Positions 36,038 to 47,900 of a stretch of 64,000 nt of DNA are shown one piece after another. Source of the DNA: Punctularia strigosozonata HHB-11173 SS5 (Eukaryota > Basidiomycota > Agaricomycetes > Corticiales > Punctulariaceae); the NCBI RefSeq assembly GCF_000264995.1, contig NW_006767435.1, forward strand, positions 865,523-929,522, written 5' to 3'. The notes beneath the pieces were generated by a model that saw nothing but the letters and a program-made list of their open reading frames with translations, was not told the origin of the DNA and ran no database searches. The translations under genes and the position numbers were made by a program. Each line of letters opens with the position of its first letter. Position 1 is the first letter of the stretch.

Positions 36038-37277
36038 TTACGACTTCATCTCCACGTCATCTTCTTTCTTGGCCAGATCATGCTTCTTTAGCAGAGCGTC
36101 AATCTCTGTTGGTCGGTAGATCTTCGCCTTAGGCTTGTCTCCTTCGAGAGTCAGAGTCGCGAACTCCACTGAGAAACGATAGTGAAGGTTAGCAAGCATA
36201 TACCGTCGAAAGTTGAGGTTTGACGATGGTGGACTCACACTTCTCGCTGCCCAGTGTTGTGCTATCCATCGTCTTGCTCATAACGCGGAGCACGATGCCA
36301 ACTGCCTCCTCCACGCTGATGTCGTCCTTGTATTCTTGCTTGAGTAGACTTTGGGCGGTACCTGATAATTGATTACATGCGTGTCAGCCAACAGCCGACC
36401 TCTCACGGGGAACATGAACAAAGCCGGCGTCCGAAAGCTCACCATTGTTCGCGCCAATGCACGTCGCCTTCCAGCCAGAGTAGTTCCCTGACGGATCGGA
36501 GTGGTAGAGCTGAAACTGGTAGTGCGCGTCGTAGCCCGCGTAGAGAATGGAGACACCGAAGGGCCGGAGACCACCGTATTGCGTGTACCCTTGCTTGAGG
36601 TCACATAACCGCTGCGCGAGCATCTCGACGGGTATGTCTTCGTTGTACGAGAAGAGATGGCGTTGGGCTGCGTTCCGCGCATAGTTGACCAGCGAGTTCG
36701 CGTCGGAGGAGTAACCTGCAACACCACCGATCACGTTGCTGTGAAGAACGAGAACAGCGCATGAGTTCGCAGCACAATACAGTATGATGGACCGGAAAAC
36801 GAGGAAGAGAATGCACGCACGAGTTCAACAGGAAAATCTTCTCGCCACTGCCGCCATACCCGCCTTCTTGCGTTCCGCTCATATCAAGCAACTTGCCCGT
36901 CACCTTCTTCTCCGCGGCTAGTACAACACCATCTTTCGCGAGAACGCCTAGGACCGTTCCAGCGTGCGAGATAGCCTCCATGGCGTATTCGACTTCATAG
37001 GCGCGATTGGCTGTTAACCCAACTGCCGTTGTTACTGCAGACTTGGAAGCTCACTCTGGTATAGCCGACCTAAATAACATCGCATCAAATGGAGGAACAA
37101 GGAGCACAGGCGCTAGCACTCACCCTCCGGTGAGAAGATGGTCGTTCGGCCTGTGCGATGAAACAGTCAGCGATGATCACTATACGTTCGGGGGGGCTCG
37201 TACTATCGTATCGTCTGGCCTGTTGGAAAACTTGGTCATTGTTAATCGTTTCATAGCATCCAGAGGACTCATACCAT
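36038..37277 (-). CDS. PRE9: 20S proteasome subunit alpha-3 (Pre9 / PSMA4)
   Basis: Eight exons on the minus strand (37277-37275, 37219-37204, 37150-37124, 37069-37055, 36992-36821, 36738-36443, 36361-36239, 36168-36038) give 260 aa, against 258 in yeast Pre9. The N terminus [16 protein letters not shown] and [16 protein letters not shown] is the alpha-subunit gate helix signature. [42 protein letters not shown] and [15 protein letters not shown] follow as in PSMA4. The C terminus is charged ([14 protein letters not shown]). The protein sits in the outer alpha ring; alpha-3 is the gating subunit. The first four coding exons are 3, 16, 27 and 15 nt long, the first being the ATG alone, and only this combination restores the conserved N terminus. 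Confidence 0.93.
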
Positions 37278-37555
37278 CGTGCAAGTGTATGGAGGGCGGG
37301 GAATAAGGTCGATGGATGTGCTGAAGCGCGATGCGTTACGCGTGCATGAGCTGACGCGTTCGCGGTTTTGGCGCCGGCACAGCCCAAGCTCTTGAAATAT
37401 CTTTCTGCCTCTTCAACACACCTCCGCGTCGATGCGCATAGAAAGGATTTTCGACGAGCTCGATTGCGAATACTGCAAAGCTTTGATTTACTATTATACA
37501 AGAGTTTTTCTGATCGTCTGGAAATCGTATCCGAAGGATGGCAGTAGCTGGCCCC

Positions 37556-38490
37556 TTAGGCTGTCCATCCATTGTCGACCTCCAGCACGGCGCCGTTCAC
37601 CATCGGGTTGAAAGCCAGGAACAGGATCGCTCTAGCGACATCCTCGGGTTGGACGAAGTCTTTGGGCCTCATTGCGTCCAAAGTTTGGCCTACGGACTGA
37701 CCGTAGGGGTCTATCGCGTCACGTCCGCCGACGAGGCTATCGAAGATGTTCGTTAAGGTTGCTGAAATCACATCTGGCGTCAAAGAACCGCGCCCGCTGA
37801 AGATTCGCTCCAAACACGTACCTCCCGGTAGAACTACATTGCATGTCAGTTTACCCTTATTGTGCTTTGCAGTGTTCTTCGTCAACCCGATCACGGCGTG
37901 TTTCGAGGCAGTATACGCCGCTCCGCTCATGCTTCCTAGCTTGCAAGCCACCGAGGCAACGTTTACTATGGCTCCCTTGTGGTTGGGATGTACGATCAGG
38001 TGTGGGAAGCATTCTCTACTGAAGAAGAACACGCCATCCAAGTTGATCTTCATGCAACGTTGCCACATAGCATCCGAAGTGTCATCGACCCCAGCTGTAT
38101 CATGCTATCCTGTAAGTTTCTAGTACGGGTTCCAAGTAATGGTTACGAACACTCACCAAAATTATCCATCACCCCGGCGTTGTTCACCAGTACATCGATG
38201 TGACCCCATTTCTCGAGGACAGCCGCCACCGCAGACTTCACTTGGCTGAGATCGCTGACATCACATCGCACCGGAAGCAACGCATCGATCGAGGGTAAAT
38301 TCTCGTGGCCCTTGTAATCGACCGCGGCAACAAACGCTCCAGCTTCGATGAGCAAATTCGTCGTGGCGAGGCCGATGCCGGACGCGGCGCCAGTCACGAT
38401 TACGACCTGATTTGGGCGAAGTAGGCACGAGCGCTATTATTTGATTCGTCGGCTGACCTTATCCTTGACCGGTACACCAAGAGCCGTCAT
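37556..38490 (-). CDS. Short-chain dehydrogenase/reductase (tandem copy A)
   Basis: Four exons on the minus strand (38490-38458, 38406-38157, 38094-37822, 37761-37556) give 253 aa. Classical SDR features are complete: TGAASGIG at about 16-23 (NAD(P) binding), CDVS, NNAG, catalytic serine in VNVASVACK, YTASK (Tyr and Lys of the active site), and a C terminus ending NPMVNGAVLEVDNGWTA, typical of 3-oxoacyl-ACP reductase/glucose-dehydrogenase-like SDRs. An aspartate after the second beta strand (AAVD) suggests NAD rather than NADP preference. Substrate unknown. Intron positions are identical to those of the paralog at 39205-40159, next to it in the same orientation. Confidence 0.88.
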
Positions 38491-39204
38491 GATTATCAGT
38501 TATCCTGACCGATGAGGAGGAGCACGGAAGTTATACGTGCAGCAAGTTGATCTGCCACTGCCGCGTTCATTCTCCCGGTTCTAGGGCGATTCGCCCACTG
38601 CTCTTACGTTTCCCGAACGAGCATCTCACTCTCATACTAGTACGTTCACATGACCGGGAAGCATGCTACCCATTTTACCGGGAAACACGGGCGAATGTCC
38701 CATGCCCTTACCATTTCTATGCACCTACGGTAACCCGACTTCAGTATATGGTGCATACCCCATCGAGCGCGACTGCTCATACCTTGCTATTACAGCGTCA
38801 GGTTTGCTTCGCAGTCCGTAGCACTGATATTGAAGCGAAATCTTTCCAATCTTCACGTATAGGTGGCTCCGCGAGGATCGGCACCTCCGTGAGTCCACAC
38901 CCTGATCTCTTCGCCCGGTAACTTACGGTATTCGGCGGCAGTGTAACCCGCCGAGGCTTATACACCTTAAGCTCCGACAATCTGACAGATACTTAGAGCC
39001 TACTAGATACGGGTAACTAGGTTATGGTTCGCCTGCTCGAAAGTTTCGTTGATGTTGAACATGTGTCCGGCGATACTGAAGGTGGGCCCCGCTTAAGATG
39101 CCGTTACCTCCGTCTTTTCTATCCCAAACTGTCATTTCACAACAACACGACTACAGCGCATATGACAGAGCCCGTGGGCTTTTTGTAAGACGGATCTCAT
39201 GCCT
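38491..39204. other. Intergenic between the two SDR genes
   Basis: Upstream region of copy A and 3' flank of copy B; no frame with support. Confidence 0.5.
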
Positions 39205-40159
39205 TCAAGCGGTGTATCCATTATCGACCTCCAGGGTCGCGCCATTGATCATGGGATTTGTCGCCAAGAACAAAATCGCTCTCGCGATGTGATCAGGCTC
39301 AAGCCACTCTCCATTGCCCAACGCGTGAGTCTTCTTACAAACCTCCATGCCTTCCTCGTTGATCCCTCCCGCCGGGACGCTATCCAAAATGTTGGTGCTG
39401 GTCACTGTAATCGGTGACGTAAGTCAGCGATTTATCGCGGTGCGCGCGCGGAAGAAACGGACACCCACTCCCTGGCAGGACGGCGTTACAGGTGACTTTT
39501 CCTTTGTTGTGCTTCGCTGTGTTCTTCGTGAGGCCGGTGACAGCGTGCTTCGATACCGTGTACGCTGCGCCCGCTGTTCCGCCCAGTTTGCAGGCGATCG
39601 AAGACACGTTCACGATGCTGCCCTTATGATCCGGATGGCGAGCGAGGTATGGGAAACATTCCCTGCTGAAGTAGAAGACTCCGTCGACGTTGATCTTCAT
39701 GGTCCGTTCCCAGATCGCATTCGTGGTGTCCGCGACGCCGGCTAAGAGATACAGGGATTAATCAGCACAAGGGCTACGAGTGATAATGACAGCGTGAGGA
39801 GGGCTGTACTGGCCAAAGTTGTCGCAGACGCCGGCGCAGTTCACCAGCACGTCTATGCGACCCCACTTGTCCACCACCGCTTTCACCGTGGCCTTGACCT
39901 GTTCGTCGTCGCTGACATCGCAATGCAATGCGTATAGCGCGTCCTTCGCAGGCAGATCGTCGAGGCGTTTGACGTCGACAGCGGCCACCAAGGCCCCTGC
40001 GTCGAGGAACAGATTCACAGTCGCCAGACCCATGCCTGAGGCACCTCCCGTCACGATCGCAACCTGAACATCGCAGGTAGTTAAGCTAGCACGACGATCG
40101 TATGGTGTCAAAGGAGGGTATATCACCTTGTCCTTGATTGGTACCCCTAGTGCAGTCAT
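39205..40159 (-). CDS. Short-chain dehydrogenase/reductase (tandem copy B)
   Basis: Four exons on the minus strand (40159-40127, 40063-39814, 39741-39469, 39404-39205) give 251 aa. Exons 1-3 have exactly the same lengths (33, 250 and 273 nt) as in copy A. TGGASGMG, CDVSDDEQ, NCAG (Cys in place of the second Asn), the VNVSSIACK serine, YTVSK, and the end NPMINGATLEVDNGYTA show an intact SDR. The last exon diverges from copy A around VPAGGINEEGMEV, the substrate-loop region, so substrate preference may differ. The second intron appears to start GC (at 39813) where copy A has GT. The NNAG-to-NCAG change is at a structural residue and may affect activity. Confidence 0.82.
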
Positions 40160-42406
40160 TGCTGCTCGAACCTATCGAAAGAACGTAGATGACAAGTGAG
40201 CCCTACCATAGCTCTAAAGGATCCGGCTGTATTGCCATGGAATTACGATGAACCTTGAGCTTGCTTTGATAAGGGCGTACTGAATAGACCTCGGGGCCAC
40301 TTACGTCCGAGAAGGCAATCCGATCAAATCCAAACGGCCGTATCTCTTTGTTCCCACCGTTCACAGTGCGCAAAAATGAGTACGGGAAGGAAAGGGGGGT
40401 TAATGCGGGATCCGCAGTTGATATTATCAGAATTGGACAGACGGTGGATCGTATGGTATACAGGAAATGAGTGGTCTATAATGATGCCATTCAGGATGAA
40501 GTCAAGGAGTGCGGCAATTGTGAAAGTCATAACGGGGGCTCAGCGATTGCAACAACCATGATCCAAAACAGAGTCATCCCACAGGGATCGAGGAACGAAG
40601 CAGATCTGAGAACCCTGGAGCGTAGGGGAGCCCCCGATACGTCGAGGCGAATATTGCAGACGACCGATGTTTTGCCTTGATAGATAGATGGTGGAGGCTC
40701 TGGAGCGGGAACGAAGAACGACGACGGGTGCTGTGGTGGGCCTCGAGCGACCTGTCAACCAACGTCGGGGAAGTCTAGGGCGCGGGAGACGAGATGTCGC
40801 TGAGCGATCGGAGACTAGGTCGAGGGAGGTGCGAGAAGCCGCCATGACAGGGCTGATTGAGCCGCTCGCGGCTCCACCATCTGTCAAGATCACGCAAGTC
40901 CGAGATGGGCGAGGCGCTCGCTGGAGTTCGCTGGAGTTCAGGTGCAATGGTTTCCGGGGGGGGGGCAATATCCGCATCCGCATCCTTGATTGTGCTTCGT
41001 CGGTACACCTGTTCGAGGGATCGGAATGTATGCGTATGTTCTGTGGCGCGAACGTACGCAAGGAAAGAGCCTGCAGAGCCGAAAAGACGGACCGGGGGGG
41101 GCTTGCAAAACGAGAGAAGACGGCGTCGCGGCGGCTGCCTGTTTTTGGGTCAAGGAGGGCGGGCGCTCGAACCGGATCGCCGCCACATCTTGAAAAGTCA
41201 AAATTCGGAACTGAGGCCGGAGGCATGAAGGCGCCTGGATCAAGCTTGACAGGGGCGCAACCACGGGGAATTCCGTGAGTCGTTGTGAAACGCGGTGGGG
41301 GGGCGGAAGTTACTACACGCGGCATATACAGCAGGCGACCTGGGAGCATCTTGTCTGGGGCCGTGTTAGGGGTTTGTAGGGGGAGGCCGACGATATCGAT
41401 ATCGCGCGAGCCGATGGAGCTCCGCGTTCGGTGCGCGAGTTAGCCAGAGGTTGGGGGGGTCAGCATCGTTCTCCGGGATGAATACCGTGGGCTGGAAACG
41501 AGATGCAGTACAATTTGCTGTGTGGAAGTCGCCACCCGCGACCGTAGTCTGGATCTGAGGGGACCGGAGAAGGGTCTGAAAGGACTCGGTCAGCAGGACC
41601 CGGTGTCGCGTCCATCGCGGGACGCTCATAAGCTGAAGCACCGACGCCCGCAGATGGCGCAGTCTGCATAATCCATGTCTGCGCAGTTGCGAAGATAAGC
41701 AAGCTGGCCGCAATTGTGAGCCGAGGCGGCCGTATTAAGGCGGACGAGGCACCGGGGACGGCTGGGATCTTCGGGCATGGCATGAACGACGGGATGGTCT
41801 ATGAACTGCATCACCGAGTGATTATAATTTGGCCGGGTACCTGTGCCTTGCTGCGACCTGTGACCCCAGCGACGCATGGGAGCGACAGCTCCCGCTGAGA
41901 ACGAAGTGCCAGCCTCAGCGCGGTGCATTTCTAGAGTTTTCCACCGTCGAAGTTCGAACGCCAGATCCGCAACGAGGGGAGGGTTGCATGACCGGGCGTG
42001 GTCGCTACTTATACCGACAACTCCCGCGTCAAGGAGAATGCCCGGCTTTCGTGGTGGTCGAGAGATCCGGGCGGCCGCAGATAGGCCTAGGATTGCCCTG
42101 GGATCCCCCGGTGCTCGGCCCAAGGGGCACTCGGGGAGGCGGTGGTGAAGGTGCGTTCCCACGGCGCCACGATCCAAACAAAGCCAAACTTCCACGTCGC
42201 CCTCGTTATAAGGGACGACGTGGCCGCGGGCGATCCGACACGACCCGCACAAGCTATCGACAACCCTCCACGTATACCGTCCCGCGCCGCGCCCAAGTTC
42301 CGCAGCAGGCCTTTGCATTAAAGAGACTCCCTCTCGATTTCAGTCCCGGACCCACGTACACACGTACACCGAATACTTGCCCCCCCCTCTTCGACACGTA
42401 TCCGCC
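40160..42406. other. Long upstream region of the HAC1-like gene
   Basis: 2.2 kb. Overlapping open frames at 40688-41278 (plus) and 40540-41349 (minus) are GC-driven and lack any domain, so I leave them uncalled. The proximal 250 bp carry a paired ACGTG-type element and a TATAAG-like site near 42206. Confidence 0.45.
42192..42223. promoter_or_regulatory. Inverted pair of UPRE-like sites upstream of HAC1
   Basis: CCACGTCG at 42192-42199 and its exact reverse complement CGACGTGG at 42216-42223, spaced 16 bp, about 185-215 bp before the ATG. The ACGTG core resembles the unfolded-protein-response element bound by Hac1/XBP1-type bZIPs, which suggests autoregulation. Inference from motif only. Confidence 0.35.
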
Positions 42407-43521
42407 ATGTCATCGCCGACGACACCGTTCGCGAGCACGAGCGCCATCGCCATCCCCGCCTCGCCCGCGCCCTCCTCGTCCGACGACGGCCACCCGTCCG
42501 GCCCCGCCCGCAAGCGGCCGCGCACGGAGATGACCGCCGAGGAGCGCCGGGAAGCCCGCGCGCACCGCAACCGCATCGCGGCCCAGAACTCGCGCGACCG
42601 CCGCAAGGCCGAGTTCGCCCTGCTCAACCAGCGCGTCGCCGAGCTCGAGGAAGAGAACCGTCAGCTGCGCGCGGGCATGGGATTGGCACCGTCGTCGCGA
42701 CAGGCGGACCACCACGAACGGGCAAAGTGGGAAAGGGAGAATGAGGAGCTGAAGGAGAGAATCAAGAGTCTCGAGCAAGGCTGGGACACCATCGTCCGGG
42801 CGCTCGCCGCCCAGGGTCTCCCCACAGGTAAACCTCCCCCGCCTTCGTTGTTGTCTGAACAGCGCGCTGACCGACCGTACGCGCTAGGCTTACCCCTGAC
42901 CGCACCCTCGTCAACACAACCATCCACCATCAAGTCGGAGGAGGCATCGACTTGCCCCTCGACCTCCTTCCCCGTCCTCGTCCCGACATCTCCCCTCGCC
43001 GTCCCCTCGCCGTCTCTCTCGATCGGCTCCAGCCTGGTCTCCGAGGAATCCGAATCCGCTCGCCACCTAGCACGGGTGGCGTCTCCCGAGCACCCTCCTC
43101 ACTCGGAAGCCCTGCAGCGGGCGGCCTCGCGATCCCCTCTTCCGACCAGGACCTCGGCCTTTCCGCCGGCGCCCACCCCTTCGCGGCGCCGGCCCCCTAC
43201 GACGAGACGGTCCCCGACGAGGCGGCGATGGAAGATCTCCTCCGCGAGATCCTCGCCCCCTCCCCCTCAGTTGGCCCGTCGCCTCTGCCTACTCCTGAAG
43301 CGGAGGCTCCCCCCGCCGCGTTCCCAGCGGAAGTAGCTACCGAGCCGTACGCCAGCGAATGGGACTGGGACGCGCGCGACAAGAACCAGGAGGAGGAGAT
43401 GCAGCGGCTGCTCGACATGCTCCCCGCGTTCCACCATGCGCAAGCCGAGGCGGCCCCGTCCCTCGGGCTCGACCTCGGCGGGTTCGACTTTGTGTCGACG
43501 TCGACTGTCGGCGTGTTCTAA
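42407..43521 (+). CDS. HAC1: HAC1/XBP1/Cib1-type bZIP factor of the unfolded protein response
   Basis: The ATG at 42407 opens a serine/proline leader, the nuclear-signal-like KRPR, a basic region EERREARAHRNRIAAQNSRD (about 45-64) and a leucine zipper (L73, L80, L87). RNRIAAQNSRDRRK is the Hac1/XBP1/Cib1 class of basic region. A first intron at 42828-42887 (60 bp) is itself in frame and open. After it the frame reads STIKSEEAS and SLVSEESESARHL, but the C-terminal acidic domain (AAMEDLLREIL, DWDARDKNQEEE, ending FVSTSTVGVF at 43521) lies in another frame, so a second removal of length 3n+2 is required somewhere between about 43076 and 43150. In this family such a removal is normally the Ire1-cut intron. 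CTGCAG at 43112-43117 fits an Ire1 site; a spliceosomal GT-AG alternative (43076-43149) also exists. Confidence 0.82.
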
Positions 43522-44974
43522 GGGGGATCGTCAAGTCGTCGCCCCCTTTTACACATCAACCGCATCTCTTTTTCGGTCATCTGTGATCTCCTTGGTTTTA
43601 TCACGTTCATCGCTCGCATCGCTCTCCTATTTATTCGCATCATTTTTTTCTTCTTTCTCGTTTCTGCGACCAAAGGTCCTCACCACCCAGCCGCGCCCTC
43701 TCCTACGATCCATCGTTCTTCCGTTTCTCTCACCTTCTTTACCCCCCCACCTCCCGCGTACTCGCTCGCCCCTTCTCTTGGATCTCGCTATCCTCAGCCG
43801 TTTTTCGCCATGACTGACGTTTTTCGAAGAAAACAGCCGCGCGCGCGCCGTTCGCACCCCCCCGGCCCCGCCTTCCCTCTCGATGCATGTCTCCCGCCGC
43901 CGTTTCCCAACCGGTTCGTACGGTGTTCTCCCCGCGAGGGTCGATGATGTACCGCGAACCGGGCACGGGCGTGGCGGTGAGCGCTTGAGAGGTGGGGTGT
44001 GTGGTTGTGGGTGCGTTTGTGTTTTTTTTTATTTAGCGCGCGCGTGTTTTTGTGGCTTCTTTTATAAACCGATGTTCTTTGGCGTGAATCGTTTTGGCGG
44101 GTTAGTTGACATATCCCGGGCTCGTTGATATTTTTTTTGTTGGTACTTGCGTGTGGAGATGGGGTCAGGAGTGGGGAGCAATGGATCGAACGTTTTGCGG
44201 CTGATGCATATCCGGATCGGGTGTGAGATATGAGGAACGATGCAAATGAGGTCCGATACTTGACGCTGCTGCTGGTGCGCGCGATCGAGGCAGGGCGATG
44301 GATGTCACCGCGTAAGTACAGTACCTTTCCTGGAGCTGAGACCTTACGACACGAGATCGGCATGGTGATTGCGGTTCGATGTGCACGTTTCAAGATTCGT
44401 CACATTTGCTGCTACACCATTGGGGGAAACATGAGCATTATAAAAAAGTCGGTCCCCGGTATTTGGCAGATTGGCGAATTGTCCTGCATACGTATCTGAC
44501 CGAGAACACGAACACACGGTCGCCATGCAGTCATCGATGAGCTCGCTTCCTGATGAGCGTTTTGTATCGTCGAGATCGTCGCAGCGCGGGGTGAGAGCAC
44601 GCGGTTGGGGTTGCGCGAAATCCTGGATTATCAAAAACTCCCATGCGATGCGGAGAGTTCGCGATTCAATAATCGACCTTGGTCAGATGAACTCATTGGG
44701 TTCGCAAAACTTGCAGGGGTGATATGCGCCCATTCGGCTCGGACGTTTGTCGCGAACTCTTTCCGCGCAGAACCTGTCGCGATGCGATGGATATTCTACC
44801 GTATCACATGGTCCTCTCGATGCGGATGTGCACGACAGAGCCTTCGAGGAGACAAGAAACAGATGGAATTAGTTCAGAGGTACTAATGCGGGAGACGACG
44901 ACGTCGAAGACCGAAGCTGTTACCAACACCTGAAGCAGAGACCCAACGATGGCCACTCGGTGTCACTGATGATC
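43522..44974. other. 3' flank of HAC1 and convergent intergenic region
   Basis: 43530-43800 is a long pyrimidine-rich tract, probably 3' UTR. Nothing coding supported to 44974. Confidence 0.5.
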
Positions 44975-47900
44975 TCAAGAGAGGCGTTTCGCCAGAGGTT
45001 CGCGTCCGCCCTTCGGCGAAGCGCCACGACCTGCGCCTCTTCTGGCTCCGCGCCCACGTCCGCCGCGTCCTCCTCGAGCCCCTCTTGCTGGGGCCTCGTC
45101 CGATAGCCGTTGTCCTAGTGGCACGGTAGCGGCCGCTGGCCCTGCAGCATCTGGGCCGTCGAAATCGTCGGTGCTATCAGCCGCGTTCTGGACCCCCAAC
45201 CGATTCGCGAGCGTCGGTTGCGCGGCGAGAGTTTGTGTGCGATACGGGACGTTGGGTTTTGCGGTATGCCCCGCGCCGCGGCTGCGGCCGCCGTCCGGAA
45301 CGTGATGCGCGTCGTATGATCTGTGTCGAGTCTCATCGGGAGAGGGCGAGCGGGGATAGTAGTTATCGTGTGCCGGGCGCCTCTCATAGCCGTACGTGTC
45401 GGGTACCCGGGATCTGTCGTTGTAGGCCTCCTCGCCTGGTCGATACGTGTCCGATCGTAGCCTCTTGCTATTCGTGTTTGATGGTCCGCCTGAGCCCGCG
45501 TAGCTGGGCCCTGGGCGTGCCGCACGATCATCGTGAGGCAGCAGGCGCTTCCGACCATTTAGCGGGGGTGAGTGGGGATCCGGTTGTGGTAGGGGACGAT
45601 CTGCGCGAGGAGGAGTAAGGGGCCCTGTGTATGCGTCTGGTGGCGCCGCAGCGCCGGATGATGGGGGCCGCAAGTCCCTGTACGACGATGTGAACCAAGG
45701 TCCGGGGGTTGGCGAAGATGACAATCCCCAGCTTCCATAGGATGTAGGAGCTGTGGGAGAATCTTCCCTTGCTGGTATGTGCTGGGGAGCAGCTCCCGTG
45801 GGTGCGGTAGGAACGGTCGAATTGTGCGCTGTCGCCTGAGGAAGAGGCACATATGCATGATCCGGGCAGCTTGAAGAGTTCGTCCGCGATATGGGATCAT
45901 CAAGCTCGGGTGGATCATTATGGCGTGTGCGCTTGGTCTTGGCCCTCGTAGCAGAATCTGTCGATGTCCCGGCGACAGGAGGCTCGGAGTCTGGTTGCCG
46001 AGCACCTTCGACCGCACTTGCGCGTCGTAGCGTTGATGGCCCAGTATGAACCGGGGCCGACGCCTTCGCAGGACCCAGTCTCTCAAGAAGACTCGCCGAT
46101 GCGTGTTTCGCGGCTACCGGAGCTGAGGATTGAGGCGCATGTGACAAGCGTGTAAGCAGAGCTTGATCATTCCGTTGCGCGGCTATATTACGCTGGGCAG
46201 CGATCGTAGAGGACGCAGGAGCGGTCTTCAAATCCGTATATGCGGGAGGGGGCGTAGGATACTTTGATTCCGAACTCCGGCGGTTGTGAGCAATGTCCAC
46301 AGCCTTTTGCTGTTCGCGAGGTTTCTGGGATGCAGCCTGTTGCCGGATGTTCTCGGGCGAACGAGACGTCTTCTGAGGCAGCACAGATGCTCGAGGCGAG
46401 GCTGCTGAGGCGTGCAGCAGCGTGTCGTCCGTATCGGGTTCTTCTTTCTTGACAATGTCAGGTGGTCCCTTGAATTGCGGGGCGCTGACAGATTTACGCT
46501 CCAGCGATGATGCTGCGCTGGGGGCCGCTCGTGAAGAAGTACCCTGCGATGATGGGCATTGAGCAGCAGAAGGGCGAGTCGACTTCTCGTCACGCAGGTT
46601 CAGCTGAGCCTCGCGACGCGCAACCTCTTCCCGCTCCTTCAACTCGTCAATCCGACGTTCCTCGGCGGCCTTCAGCTTGGCCTCTTGTTCGATGCTAGCT
46701 TCTTCCTTGACGCGTCGCTCTTCTTCCTCGCGACGTCGCTGCTCTCGCAGCCGCGCCTCCTTCTTGCGCTTTCGTTCCTCCACTTCGCGTTGCAGCGCCA
46801 ACGTAAGCGCCTGTATTTTGAGCCCAGCTTCACGGCGTATGGCCTCGAATCGCTGCAACTCTGGTGCTTTCGCTTTCGCTTTCGCCTCCTCTTCGCGACG
46901 CTGCGACTCTTGCTCCTTGATCCTCGCCTCTTCGTCCTTCTTCCGTCTCTCCTCTTCGGCGCGGAGTCGTTCCTCTTCCAGGCGCCTTTTCTCCTCATCC
47001 AGGCGCCTGTTCTCTGCCTCCAGGCGCCTTTGCTCCTCCTCTTCGACACGCCTCTTCTGCTCCTCCTCCTGCTCTCGGTCGAGCCGCAACTGCTCCGCCT
47101 CGCGCTCGGCGCGTACCTGCGCTTCCTGCCCGTCGCGCCGACGCCGCGCGACCTCCCTCGCGCGCTCCTCTTCCGCGTCCACGAGCGCCCGCACGAGCTC
47201 CTCCCGCCGCGCCTCGAGCCGCTCCGCGCGCCTGAACGCCGTATCGGCCTGCGCGACGGTGAGCGCCGCCTGCTCCTGCACGCGCTGCATCGCGCGGAAC
47301 GCCTCGCCGCAGCGCAGGCGGAGCTCCTCCGCCGCCGCGCCGTACGTGCGGTGCATCGCCCGGACGTCGTCCCATTCGGCCGCGAGCCCGCGCACCTGCT
47401 GCGCGAAGTGTGCGAACGGGGGCGCTGCTTCGGGAGAGGAGTGGAGGGGGGGCGAGGAGGGGGAGCGCGCGCCGTCGCTGGAGGAGGGGAGGAGGGGAGG
47501 CGGGGCTGGCGTGCCCAGGTGGACGGGACCGGAGGGGGTGCCTGCGGCCGGGTGTGGATGCGCGCCGCCGTCCGAGGATGAACCGGAGGCTTGGCGATGT
47601 CCCAGGCTACGTGGGGCTGCGACGACGTTTGTACTGGACCCGATGACTTCTGGTACGGCGGAGGTATGGTTGGGTCTGCGGGAGGAGGGCCCGGCGCTCG
47701 CAAGCGCAAGCGCAAGAGAAGCATTGCTCGATGTCGAAAGCGCAAAACCGTCTTGATGCGCGCGAGGGAATAGCCCGCTTGAGAGTGGCGTGCGCGGGGG
47801 CGCTTCGTCAACGGCCGCCGCATCGTTGAGCCCGCCTGTCGACTGGTTCGCGCCCATCCATAGAGACTGGAGCAACGTCGGCCGCGATGATGGGGGCAAT

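Noticed and set aside
40540-41349. Possible minus-strand gene of 269 codons upstream of HAC1, overlapping a 196-codon plus-strand frame
   Set aside because: Mutually overlapping GC-rich frames without domain or introns; neither preferred.
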